From assembly GCA_020137815.1 (NCBI GenBank), contig CM035357.1:6808034-6872033 (forward strand): a stretch of DNA of 64,000 nucleotides. The letters run 5' to 3'. The DNA is from Hormiphora californensis (lineage: Eukaryota > Ctenophora > Tentaculata > Cydippida > Pleurobrachiidae). Both the position numbers and the translations under genes were made by a program. The notes below the pieces were generated by a model that searched no databases, was not told the DNA's origin, and saw only the letters and a list, made by a program, of their open reading frames with translations. The stretch's first letter is position 1. Each line of letters opens with the position of its first letter. Below are positions 36,275 to 48,025 of the stretch, piece by piece.

Positions 36275-37849
36275 GAAGAGAAATATTGTAGACTGTCAAG
36301 ACTCCCTTGGTGAATGAAGATTGTGGGCGGCCGTGTATGAAACGTGAAATTATACATTTGTGAAAATAGGGCGAATGAACTGTTGTAATATTCATTCATT
36401 TTCCCCAACCCAGAAATTATCTCTCTTTATCTCTCTTGCTTCCCTTGCTTTTTTCTCATTTTTCAAATTTGTCATAATCTTAGAAGTCTTCCTAGTTTTC
36501 TCGTCCCCCACGCAACAGATGTTCCGCCCTGATAACGCTCTTTTTTAAATGCTCTGAATTTTCCATTCTCTCCTAACCAGTAAAAAGTGCTGATAAAATG
36601 TAGTGGATTAGTTGAAAGATAGAAAGGGGGAGGGCACTCTCTCCTTCCTTTCTACTCCCTAGCACAGAATGAGAAGCGGGATAACTGGTCGGGGAGACAC
36701 TTTTCACTGCCACTTTTTGTTACGTTGCACGGGAAGGACCTCTACCCCCTTTATTGAAATTTGTTTACATTTGAGAGAGTATCACACATTACATAGTGTG
36801 AGAGAAAAGTGTGTGTGTGTATCTCAACCCTACGGACAAGGACACCTACCCAACCTCCTGTAAAGCTGGCAACATCGATCTTCAAGCAACCATCGCATCA
36901 AAACAGATAAACTTGTCATATTGTTGTCAGTCTGCTGATTATCGTCATGTTTGTCTCTCGAAGTTTCGTCATGTATGCTGTCCGTCAGTTTGGTAGATAC
37001 TTTTTGTATCATATTGCATTGTATTATTATTCACTAAGGGTTGTCCCCCAAGCAACCATCGCATCATATCAGTAATCTTGTCGTAGTTGTCACTTGTCAG
37101 TTTATTGTATCTTTAGTACTGTCTCTCTTGTTTTCTGTCTAGTTTTCTGTCCCTGTCTATCTCATGACAGATCCTCTTTCTGTCTTGGTTATTATTTTAC
37201 TAGTTTTACCTCGGTCTGTTCGTTTCGTACCCCTTCTCTAGAGCGGGTATTAAGGTTCCCCTTAGAAGGATTCCCTTTCTGTCGTTGTATGTCATAGTTC
37301 CTTATAGTTTTCATACGGGGCGTTTTGGGCTTTCTTACTATTTTAGGAGCAGGAGTGCTGTATTGGGTATTATATCGGGTTGACATTATCTTTATCATTT
37401 CACTATCATCTAACTCATCTACCAGGTTCTTAACATACAACTGTAATCAGTTATTTTATTGCTTTCTCTATTCCCCTTCATTTTTTAGCTATCTTTCTCT
37501 CATATTTTATGCACGGGGCTTACCATGGGGCTCACAAACACATGCTCTCTCCCCTCGCACCCCTTTTTTCGGGAAAATTTGGTCACCGGGTTGCACAATA
37601 TCACAATCATCTTTCAGGGCACATATTCTCGTTCCCGCTAAGCGTTACCTTCTTCGCTCCTCTCGACCTCTTCTTGTTCTTTGGCCTCATCTATACCTCT
37701 TCCTCCAGAGTCGGGCGGCCAGACCTGGACATTCCGGCAGCTTCCAGAGCTCAGGGGTATGCCCCTCCTCTTCCTGCAGCTCGTGGCAGTGAAAAGTGTT
37801 CCCAGGCTTGGTGTTGTTATGTCTTACCGCCCCTCCTGTTGTTGTTCTC

Positions 37850-37936
37850 CCTCCCCCTCTATCTCCCTCTCTCTATCTTTCTCGCGCTCTCCCTCTTTCT
37901 CTCTCGCGCTCTCCCTCCTTCTCTCTCCCTCCCTCT

Positions 37937-38007
<71 letters not shown>
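37850..38007. repeat. (CT)n tract with CTCGCG interruptions
   Basis: CT-rich sequence that becomes pure (CT)n from about 37937 to 38007, then CACACAC. Confidence 0.95.
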
Positions 38008-38016
<9 letters not shown>

Positions 38017-38423
38017 CATTATCCCATTCTTATTTTTTGGGTGGGTTCGGGGGAATTCTGAGTACCGAGTAATTGCAGGGTGACCCATAGGATGGGATGA
38101 CCCGTACTGTGGGCCATCCATAAAATGTTATCATACCATGCAGTCAGCTCACAAGAACATACTTGCCGTTCAGCACGCACCTTCAATCACTACATCAGCT
38201 TGCTAACCAAGTCTTGCCTTCCTTGCGTAAAGAGTCGACCAATGATTCCCGTCTGGCCTCTTAGTTAGCGGGAAGGTTGGATGGAGGTTTCTTCTAGTGT
38301 TCTGCCTAATTAGGCTTCTCATAGTGTTTTGGGTGTTAGGTAGGGTGGGGATTGGTAGGGTTCTTCGGCTGGTTTGCTCCAGTATATTGCATTGGTCGGC
38401 TCTGTTAACCCTTCTTCATCTCC

Positions 38424-38614
<191 letters not shown>

Positions 38615-38714
38615 CACTTATCTTACCCCTGTGGCCATGTTACTCAGATTCACGAACATAACTTCAAACACGACCAGCATACGGCGCTCACACCTTTACA
38701 TTCATGAACTATGG

Positions 38715-38880
38715 CGGGAGACACACTGGGGTTGAGCGTGCTCGTTCGGATCTCGGCCTCGCGGCGCACACTGGGGTTCGGAGTTCGAAGTTTCGCGGAA
38801 CCCTGTTTTTGGCTGGGGGATCGTTTGTGGGAGGCTGATTTGGGAGTTGAGCGCGCGCGACCAGCCTCAGTGTGTCTCCC
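38715..38880. mobile_element. Short inverted-repeat element
   Basis: GGGAGACACACTG at the left and CAGTGTGTCTCCC at the right are exact inverted copies. The GC-rich interior repeats ACACTGGGGTT and carries a GCGCGCGC patch. It looks like a small MITE; no target duplication is obvious. Confidence 0.5.
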
Positions 38881-39195
38881 CCCTAAACGTAGCCTCACGA
38901 GCACTGACCTTGCCAGCTTCATCCCTGACCCTATTTTCAACTGTGCTGACCGAGCGCATTAAGGTTGTGCCGCCAAACGCTATGCCAAAAAGTTTGTTTG
39001 ATTTCATACTGCAACTACCAGATGATCAGGTAGAGTACCAGTGATTGGGTGCCCGTACTTGCAGTATACCGGACCTTGACACCGGGGTCAAACAAATGGC
39101 CGTGAAGTTTAATATCTGTCAAACCATGGCACATACATGGCCAGAATACATGTGTGTACAGGGAGTGACAAATGTTAATGCGGAGAAGACACGAA

Positions 39196-39216
39196 AAAAA
39201 AAAAAAAAAAAAAAAC
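39196..39216. repeat. Poly-A tract, possible retroposition tail
   Basis: An A run of about 21 follows 250 bp of non-repetitive sequence. It could be the tail of a retroposed transcript; I found no matching parent or target duplication. Confidence 0.35.
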
Positions 39217-40873
39217 TGGTCGGGGCGAAGTTAATTCATCATTTGAAACCTGATCTGCATCCTGCGATCTTTTTGAAATTACCAGCCTTCCTGCGAACGT
39301 CCCTTTGTGTGTCATTACTGGTATACATCAGTCTCTGATATCTTTTTACTCGTAGTTTTTTGTTCATGCGAAATATTAGCATTTTGAGTTGCTTACAAGC
39401 TTTTGTCATTATGTCCAAATGATCATGCAATTTCCACCGTTTCGCGAAATGATGCTGGGATAATTCTCATAAGAGGTGTATATCTAAGTGGCGTAATTTA
39501 GAAGATTTGAGGTCTGTGGGTTTAGAGAGAGAGTTTTAAGGAGAAAGAAGTGTAGAGAGAGGAACTGAATCACAGTCTCAACGCACTCTCTTTACTCAGG
39601 GCGTCAGGTGTGTCATATGATCATAAAATATGGCCATGGTACCTACACCCGCCAAACTCAGGTTATCTCTTACCATCTAATGACCCTTACCTTTTATCCT
39701 AACTCGGCCTCTCTCTCAATTCGAGTATTTGTCTCTCTCCCTCCCCTCATCATATCTGTCTCTCTCCCTCATCATCTCTGCAACAATCTTGCCATCTGTG
39801 CTCCTCTCTAGGAAACTCTATACGCGAAGGTTTGTCACTGCATCAGTCACACTATGTGGCACACTGTGTGTAGAGACTCTATGCTAGCGGGTTCGATAGT
39901 GTGAGAGAGGGAAAGAGGGAGATAGAGGAGACAGAGGTAGAGAGACATAATGATGAGTATAGAATAATGTTGCAAGCATATTACTCCGGTGGCCCCAATA
40001 TATGATCGCTTCTGCTCGATATAGTCTGCTGCAGTAGGCTGGAGTAGGCCAACTTTGTACACGACCCAGGGATTTTGATTATTGGCCTGACATAGAAAGA
40101 AATATCCAGAAGACAGATAGTTCCCGCCCCCCCCCCTTTTTGCTATTTGTATCTCCTGTCTAACTTGCCCTCGTTTGTCTCAATCCATGGAGGGTCTTCA
40201 AGCTCTAATTACTCTCGATATATGCCCGGACTTCCCAGAATCTAAATGCTGAATTAAACATAGTACACGAATTTTATTTACTTTGAGATTGAGAGTTTAA
40301 TAGAGCTATCCGGATATGCATCATTCAGTCTATCACTTCTTTGAGTAGATCTCTCACACTGAGTCGCACGATAGAAACACACATATCAGGGGGCCCTTGT
40401 TGTGCGAGAGTCAGACTGTGTTATTGTACAGCTCTTCTATCTACGAAAAAGCTTAAAGTTTCACTGCCTATGTTTGTGTTTTCCTGCTTAGTTTGGGGCT
40501 AAGATTTCAAGAACTAGCAATATTTCAAGTGTAGAACTAGCAATATACTTCCTTCGTATCCAATACACATATCTCTCACTGTCATGATATTCCGTTATTA
40601 TGTGAACTGATAACAACAGTCTCCCTCCTATCCCTCCTCTCCCTATCTCTAACATTCCCTCTTCTCTTCCTACTATCTTCATGTCTATGCTTTTTGTCTA
40701 GTGCTCAGTTCCCCATGTTCATTTTAGTTGAAAGTCTTTGTACGCCCTAATATGCCCAATCCCGCCCAAGTAACTTTAGAACCATCCAGAATTATCGTTT
40801 TGCTCCAGTTTTAGTTGATATTTCTTTCCTAAAAACGATCTAATGCTAATGTCCATGCTTGACCTCTCCCTAG

Positions 40874-41073
40874 GTTCTCTCTCATGTCCCCTTGCTAGAG
40901 AGGGTGGTGGCAGTGTAATTAGGATGCCTGAGAACCCTCTATCTCCGGGAGGAACGGGACCCGCTAAGAAGCATGGTCTCTCTCGATCTGATACCGGAGT
41001 CCCAACTCCATCTAAACGGGGTAACGACAGCTGGCAACAACGGTCAACTCTAGGAAGAGGAGGGTCGTCAAAG
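40874..41073 (+). CDS. Ser/Gly/Pro-rich coding exon, unrecognised
   Basis: After CTCTCCCTAG (or the nearer TTGCTAG at 40898) a frame reads 'EGGGSVIRMPENPLSPGG', then 'KKHGLSRSDTGVPTPSKRG' and 'WQQRSTLGRGGSSK', ending at AAG|GTATGT. The peptide has several S/T-P and R-x-x-S sites and looks like a disordered, phosphorylatable segment. It probably belongs to the gene that starts at 33499. Confidence 0.5.
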
Positions 41074-42179
41074 GTATGTTTGATCTTTGTGCTGCTAAAA
41101 TCTTGATGTTGCATGTGTGTATTGGATGAGGTGACATTGACACCTAGTGAGCGTTATAGTACCAAGTATTGGGTGAGGTTGTTGAGTAAGGGGTGAGACT
41201 CAACAAGGGTGAGGTGCTGTCTGCATGTACCTAGATCCCCTGTCAGCACGACCATTATCATCGCTCCGTGAAGCGTGCGGGAAAGGGTTGTATGCATGAC
41301 AGCCCTACCAGTGTAAAATGTATGCATGACCTGTGTATTTGGTTGTAGTGCTGCAGCCATCTAAAGTCCCTAACTAAATAATGGACCACACTTCAGCTTA
41401 ACCTTGAGATACTCCCTACTTTTTAATGTCTTGATCCTTTTCATTATCTGTAACCCCCACCCCAATATAATCCCTACTTTCTTCCCATGATTTCATTCAT
41501 TATGTGGAACCTATATCATGACGAAATATTCCGTCATTGTCTATATTATTGTGAGGGGGGGGATATTATTAACCATGATGTTAGGTCTTATGTTTCACTG
41601 ATAACCTAATTTCATTGTGTCCGGTATATATGTGTCATGGGTCATGACATTGACGCTCCTGAACTGCTACAACAAGTTCCTTTATTTTGAAATTAAACTT
41701 ATACGTTCATCGTCTGCTCACTATAATAGGACTCTAAAAATACCCTTCACACGATTCATACTATGGAAGCTTCCCTAGTATAAATCGTGGTCTCTGCATA
41801 TATTCTTAGATTCCTAGAATAACTCTGGTACTCAGGCACCAATACCTGAATTTATCCCTCAATTCTTCCTAGCATTTCAGTTTCACTGTTTAGTTATGAT
41901 TTATACTATGATTTATACTACTACTTTATGCTATGGAGTTTGAAATACACGCCAGGTGAAGCCTCCCTCACTTAAATTTAAAACTATAGATACTCAAATG
42001 TCTACAAAATTACTTTTGAGGCCACCTAACGTGTTGTTTAGTTCAGTTTTAACGTCTACACCATTCACTATTATCACCTCCTAAACCACATAGAACGAGC
42101 TTGTTTATGGTAGACTAAACTTCATACTTTCTATCAGGTTGTGTATCTACATACCATCCGCTTAGTAGTTCTCTAACCC

Positions 42180-42350
42180 TTCTCTCTCTCTCACTCTCAA
42201 TCACTCTCTCTCTCACTCTCCCTCCCTCAATCGCCCTCTCACTCTCTCTCACTCTCTCTCTTACTATCCTTCTATCTCACCCTCTCACTCTCTCACCCTC
42301 TCACTCTCTCTCTCTCCCTCTCTCCCTCTCTCTCTCCCTCACTCCCTCAC
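42180..42350. repeat. CT/CACTCT-rich tract
   Basis: Imperfect CTCTCACTCTC repeats directly upstream of the CCAAT/E-box cluster. Confidence 0.85.
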
Positions 42351-42364
42351 TCATGTTGACAGCT

Positions 42365-42451
42365 CCAATTCTGGAATCTCGATGGGCTATCTGATTGGTC
42401 CACCTCATCTCCCTTCTGTCCTGTGATTGGTCGAAAGCATGCTATCACGTG
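42365..42451 (+). promoter_or_regulatory. CCAAT/E-box cluster, candidate promoter
   Basis: CCAAT (42365-42369), two inverted CCAAT boxes (ATTGG at 42394-42398 and 42426-42430) and CACGTG (42446-42451) lie within 90 bp, about 200 bp upstream of the ATG at 42649. This spacing is typical of an NF-Y/bHLH-type promoter. Confidence 0.5.
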
Positions 42452-42648
42452 ACAACATCTTCGAGTCTCCGAAAGTTTTCCAGGACCTGTTAGCACTCCT
42501 GCAGCAGCCCAGTGTGTGCACCTATCTCTCTATAGTGTTGTGTGCGCAGTATAATATAGTTGTGGAAATCTCTCAATTTGGGATCATATCAACTGTTATA
42601 GAGCTGTATTAATAAAACTACAAGGACAAGGACCCCCCTGCTGGTCTT

Positions 42649-42723
42649 ATGGCGAACCGGTGGAATCGGAAACCCAAGCCTCGGCCGGAGGAGGAGTTTC
42701 GACCTCGACCAGCTGCCCAAGCC
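42649..42723 (+). CDS. Short 5' coding exon, possibly the filamin N-terminus
   Basis: ATG and 24 further codons, basic then Pro/Arg-rich ('MANRWNRKPKPRPEEEFRPR'), end in phase 0 at a good donor GCC|GTAAGT. It follows a promoter-like cluster. The filamin exon at 48026 starts in phase 0 directly after an acceptor, so this exon could splice to it and give a basic N-terminal extension. It could instead belong to another gene, possibly the one with the 40874 exon. Confidence 0.35.
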
Positions 42724-43432
42724 GTAAGTGATGATCTTGTGTTTTCGGTGGACAGTTTTAGGGCTTCCTACACATTCCAATTCACATATGCACGCATATT
42801 TTTAAGACATGGCTTACGCCTTAGACTGTCTCATTTTTTCTTAGGTCTTTTTATTTCTGAAGTTGACTTTCAAGTTTGGTGTTTGCATTATTATTTTTTC
42901 CTTTTTTTCAATCTTGTGCTGGCTAGACCTGTAGTCTCAGATACGGTCATTGACTCCCCAAAACCAGACTCCAGTTGCTCCTTTATAAAGTGTGCCTTGC
43001 TCCTTCATAAACACATTTGTACCGGTAGTGAAAGGACAGAAAGCTGCTACTGTTCCCGATTCAGATATTGCACAACATTTCAAACATGAAGGATGAACCG
43101 GAGAACATTTAGAGGCTATGTCAATCGGGTGACCTAAGCGTCTTCTAAAATGGTCTACCTGACCATGCCTAAACCAATTAACTTTCACAAGATTTCGATT
43201 TAACCTTATTGCTTAGCACTAGCAGAGAAGTTTAGTTCCTGTATATATAGTTTAGTCAATTACGTAATACCATTACAACAGTTCTAGAATACGTGAATAC
43301 TGCTTTACTCAGAGTCCCAATTGCAATTCAGATTTCCACTTTCATGAATCAATTACATCTAGCCATGGTCATTATATCTTCAGTCATATCCATAGTTCTA
43401 TTCATTGCCTTTATTTCTTTCCTCCACCACTC

Positions 43433-43436
<4 letters not shown>

Positions 43437-43522
<86 letters not shown>

Positions 43523-43526
43523 CTCT

Positions 43527-43563
<37 letters not shown>
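43437..43563. repeat. (CT)n microsatellite
   Basis: Pure CT run of about 75 bp, then TATCTAT and CCCTCC interruptions and a second CT run. Confidence 0.95.
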
Positions 43564-43565
<2 letters not shown>

Positions 43566-44252
43566 ATCCCTTTCCATTTCTTGACCAAACATTTCTCAGC
43601 GGATAGGTGCCACATCCGGCCCAAATTAGGGGAATATTATGTACTCATGAACACTAGCATATGCAAATCGCACCACCTTACAAGCGTTAGAAATAGGGAG
43701 GCAGAATTATAGAAAGAGAGAAAATCTCACGGCTAGAGGAGGAGAATTACTTCGAAAAGGGAAATAAAGCTTGTAACTTATTGCTAGCCCAATCCACTGC
43801 CATTCTCTAACTTTAAACGCGTTGCCCTGTCCTTCAGTGACGTCGAATTGACGTCAAACGTCTTTGCAGAATGCTGCTCCAATTAGTGGGGCCGTTATAA
43901 TTTACCAGAGAGGGAACACTTTTGAGTATTCGCTCTGCAAGTGCATGGCCTATGCCCCCAATTTAAATTTTTCTTTTCAATTTTACTCACTACTTCAGCG
44001 TGTTGTCTTTCTTTTGTTGAAGCTGTATACTAATTAGATGTCGCCTACTCAATCCCGCCTGTTACATCCTGCTTCCTACCCGTTACCCGAAACTACGATT
44101 CTCTCTCTCTTCTTCCCCCCCACACACACACACACTCTTTTCACTCTCTCCCCAAAGTAACAGTGAAATTCTCTTGTGGTGCGTGTCGCTAGGAGCTCTA
44201 CTAGAAACCCCTCTCATTAGAGGCTTTTCCCTGTACTGTCAATGCAACCCAG

Positions 44253-44298
44253 CCAATAGGATACCAGAACGGATGTCACGTGATTTTGGGGAGCCAAT
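44253..44298 (+). promoter_or_regulatory. CCAAT / CACGTG / CCAAT cluster, candidate filamin promoter
   Basis: CCAAT at 44253-44257 and 44294-44298 flank CACGTG at 44277-44282. The set-up resembles the cluster at 42365-42451. It may drive a 5' non-coding exon of filamin, whose first clear coding exon begins right after an acceptor at 48026. Confidence 0.45.
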
Positions 44299-44719
44299 GA
44301 GAAGTCTCCTTTACCATGTGGTGCAATAAAATAAACCCATCCGGATAATAAAAACAGCAAGCTGAATAAAGCTAGTACATTTAAATTCATTATCTTCTGC
44401 ACTCTCTTCTTCCTTGGTGTGTTTAGATTTTAGGTAACCAGCTACCCCAATCCTGTTTTGTTCTCTTTTAACAGGGTCGAGCAAGGCAAATCCTGTTCAG
44501 TACTTTACTAGCAATGATGCAGCATCAGTATAGTTTTGTACTTTAAATCCACCACTACTTTAGTAGTATTTTATTTGAAGTAGTAGTAGTACAGCTAGCA
44601 AGGGATGATATTATGTTTGTGTGTACGAGAAGCATTCCACCTCCTTCCCTCGCCTTGACAATCCTTTCATCACCCCCGTCTTATCCTCCCTCTTCTCCGT
44701 TCCTCCCTCTCATTTCTCT

Positions 44720-44720
44720 C

Positions 44721-44761
<41 letters not shown>
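44720..44761. repeat. (CT)n tract
   Basis: About 18 CT units. Confidence 0.95.
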
Positions 44762-44764
<3 letters not shown>

Positions 44765-45163
44765 TATCACGTGATTTCCATACGTCATCTCCTTCACACA
44801 CACCCTCTAGCCTCAGAAATATTAAACTTTCAGAAATGACAACATTAAATCACAGGTCAGAGTCATTTTGGGTTGGGAAACCTGATCCTAAAACTTCATT
44901 CACATTGTGTGTGTAACAGAGATTAGTGACTTTGATAGGTTTCTTGTTCTATGTTTTTCCTGGTGAAGAGTTTAAATCATCGCCAACACCCAACACAGAG
45001 CAAAATATCATGATATCTATCTAAGAAATGATCTGTATTCTGTAATTAAATATTCATGACGTCTAATTACATTCCTAAAGGCAATGACAGGTGCCTAAAT
45101 ATTAGCATAACAATGACCTGCATTATAAATAACCCTAGTATCCTACTAGTCGGACTTCTTCCA

Positions 45164-45549
45164 TAAGGAACCATAATAAAGTTCAAGAGCGCACCCCATC
45201 CAAGAGCGCACCACCTCCAAAAGACACCACTCCAAGAGCGCACCACATCAAAGAGAGCTCCCCATCCAGAAGATACCGCGCGCAGGGGACACCACGCGCA
45301 GAAGAGACCGCACGCGCAAATACAACGCCGCGCTGGTCTCTTCTGCGCGTGGTGTCCCCTGCGCGTGGTATCTTCTGGATGGGGAGCTCTCTTTGATGTG
45401 GTGCGCTCTTGAAGTGGTGTCTTCTGGAGGTGGTGCGCTCTTGGATGTGGTCTCTTTTGGGTGTGGTGCGCTCTCAGGTGTGGTCTCTCTTCGATCGGGT
45501 ACGCTCTTGGGTGCTCTTGGAGGCTCTTGAACTTTATTATGGTTCCTTA
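45164..45549. mobile_element. 386-bp fold-back element with internal subrepeats
   Basis: It starts TAAGGAACCATAATAAAG and ends CTTTATTATGGTTCCTTA, exact inverted copies; the arms continue towards the centre with AAGAGCGCACCAC-type subrepeats and GCGCGCAG patches. The whole unit would fold into one long hairpin. It lies in the presumed filamin 5' intron. Confidence 0.85.
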
Positions 45550-47408
45550 TTCCTTCTATCTTTCTATCCCTCTATCTATCCTATCCCTCTATCTATCCTA
45601 TCCTTTTCCTTTTCTCTCTCCATCCCCTATCTCTCTGATGCTTGTGCAAGTTTTAAGGCTTCTCTCAGACTCCAGCTTATATAATACCCGAACTCAGCAG
45701 CATTCTTTTCATCACATTTCCAAAGGTGTGAGTGTGTGAGCTAAAGATGTGCGTTACTAGAAATTTCAAGTAACATAAATCTAGAATTTTATCCGGAGGA
45801 ACTTGCTGGGTAATAATCATGATGGATCACGAATCAAATCGATCTCCTAAGTGTTAGATTCTGAGAATTCCTAGACAGACCTGATAGAGAGGAACGAATG
45901 GCAGACCTATAGAATCGAAAATCCCATTAAATGCGTATATCTAGACTCGTGACCTATAGAATCGAAAACCCCATATATGATCATATTATCTAGACTTGTG
46001 ATCTGACAAAGTTTGTCATCTTCACATGTCTATTTGTCTCAAACAGGAGGGGTAATATGCAGAGAGGGGCCGACAGTAATCGTGCTTACCGATACCCATA
46101 ATATATGTGGCTTAGCCTAGGATATGTGGCTGAGCCTAGGATCTCTCTCCATCTGTCTCTCTGTTTCTATGTGTATGTCTCTCTCCCTCTCTCTCACTCA
46201 CTCTTTCACTCTCCCTCTCCCTCTCTTACTATCCGACTCCCTTCCTACACAAACGTCAAAATAATACCCTTTCTTCTCTACTGGAGTGACCTGCTACACA
46301 CTGGCCGTGTCTAAAATCAAGTTAGCCTTAGCTCGTATAAGTTGGCCGTGTATAATTCCGTGTCTTGTCTCTTACTCGCACACACAAACTTAGCAGGGTC
46401 TTAGGATGTCTCCCGCGGTAGCTTAAGCAGTTCAGTAGTTGTTTCATTTTAGTAGTACTGAGTACTACTACCAGTAGCTTCATTGTCGATAACGGCTCTA
46501 CAGCTGGTTGAATGATATTGAAACATCCAACCGCTTCTGTGATACCATACCAATGCAATGAACTTTTGTGGAAAACTACTTTCAAGAGAGGCCATATAAT
46601 ATGAGAGTGGAATATCCCCCCACAACGAATACTGTTCTTACTTCCTGTCGACGATCCCCACCTCCACCACTCCATTTCACTCACATTTCACAAACACTGT
46701 CGACTCTCTCCACACCAAAAACACTGATGATATTGCTCCTTCACTAGTATAGATATTACCGCATCCTAGTTCCTGTCGACTTTCAGCACCACTATCCCCA
46801 CCACCTTTCTCTGCAGCGGCGGTAGTTAAGGACTAATGCGATTTAGAGCAAAGGAAGCGCTGTAAACAGATAGACTGATAGAATGATAGAGAAACTAGCT
46901 AAACTTATTATTTTGCATCTTCCGTTTAGAGGGAAGAAGGAGGAGAGAAGGAGGGAAGAAGGAGGAAGCTTTTCCACCACCGGCTAGCACCGCATTCCTA
47001 ACCTAATTCTTCAACCGCTGATGCGCTGCATGGAAAAAGCAACTATTTGTTTGCATACCATATGGTTTCTTTCTCTCTCTCTTCCTCTCTCTCTATCCCC
47101 TCTCTCTATCCCTCTCTCTATCCCCTCTCTCTCTATCCCTCTCGTCCAAGTTATGATTTCTTCACTAACTCTAGTTGTATATGCTTCGAAGTTTTTTCTC
47201 TCCTCCAGCCAGCAATATCACACAACACTTCACACCTCAGAGAATTTTTACCAATTTGTGTCTTTATTTTATTTTAGCTTGCTCAATTTTGCGAATTATC
47301 TCTCTTTTTGAAAAAAAAACATCGTACCTTATTTCGAGGTCGCTGCAAGTGCAAATGCTTTAGCAAGTTTCCACTTTCCATCTTTGGTCTCGTTCAAACC
47401 TGCGGAAG

Positions 47409-47435
47409 TGACGTCACATGAATATTATTACGTCA
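47409..47435. promoter_or_regulatory. Two CRE-like sites upstream of filamin
   Basis: TGACGTCA (47409-47416) and TTACGTCA (47428-47435), the CREB/ATF consensus, lie 19 bases apart, about 600 bp before the filamin CH exon. Similar TGACGTC sites are at 43846-43862. Confidence 0.45.
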
Positions 47436-47469
47436 TCTTTTTGGAATGTAAACATAATTGTTCTCGAAC

Positions 47470-47501
47470 CGTCTCTCTTTCTCTCTCTCTGTTTCTCTCT
47501 C

Positions 47502-47552
<51 letters not shown>
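47470..47552. repeat. (CT)n tract
   Basis: CT repeats interrupted by GTTTCT, about 350-500 bp upstream of the filamin CH exon. Confidence 0.95.
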
Positions 47553-47558
<6 letters not shown>

Positions 47559-47759
47559 AAATCTCTCTTTATCTCTCTTTATCCAGCTTCCTGATTTTCA
47601 ACTGTTATACTCATTCAATTAGCTTGTCTAGTTTAGTGTGTTTAAACATTTACTTGGCCACTAAACATTATTTAGCTAAAACTAATTGTAGAAACGTTTG
47701 CTGTTTGTGTCCACATGACATTTCAATTTATTTCTAACCTAAGCACCTCCTTGGATGAT

Positions 47760-48025
47760 TCAGCCGACCTCTAATAAGTCCACCCCCCCCCTAACAAGTT
47801 CACTCTATTTGTTCCCCTCTAGATGGGTCACTAATAAGTCCACCCCTCCCTCCCCCCGTGTTCCTCTAGACCACTAACAAGTCCACCCCTTCCTAACAAG
47901 TCCACCCCTTCCTAACAGGTCCACCCCTCCTCTAGATGGGTCACTAACAAGTCCACCCCTTCCTAACAAGTCCACCACTCGTATAGATGGGTCACTAACA
48001 ACTCCACCATTCCATCACTTTCTAG
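47760..48025. repeat. Minisatellite repeating the filamin splice acceptor and start codon
   Basis: Variants of CTCTAGATGGGTCACTAAC, then AAGTCCACCCCTCC, occur about four times, with further AACAAGTCCACCCC copies. The real border is TTTCTAG|ATGGGTCAGG at 48025/48026, so each full unit copies the acceptor, the ATG and the next codons. Confidence 0.85.

Noticed and set aside
38711-38962. 83-codon ORF over the small inverted-repeat element
   Set aside because: It spans both inverted ends and a GC-rich core; it is explained by the element and shows no protein character.
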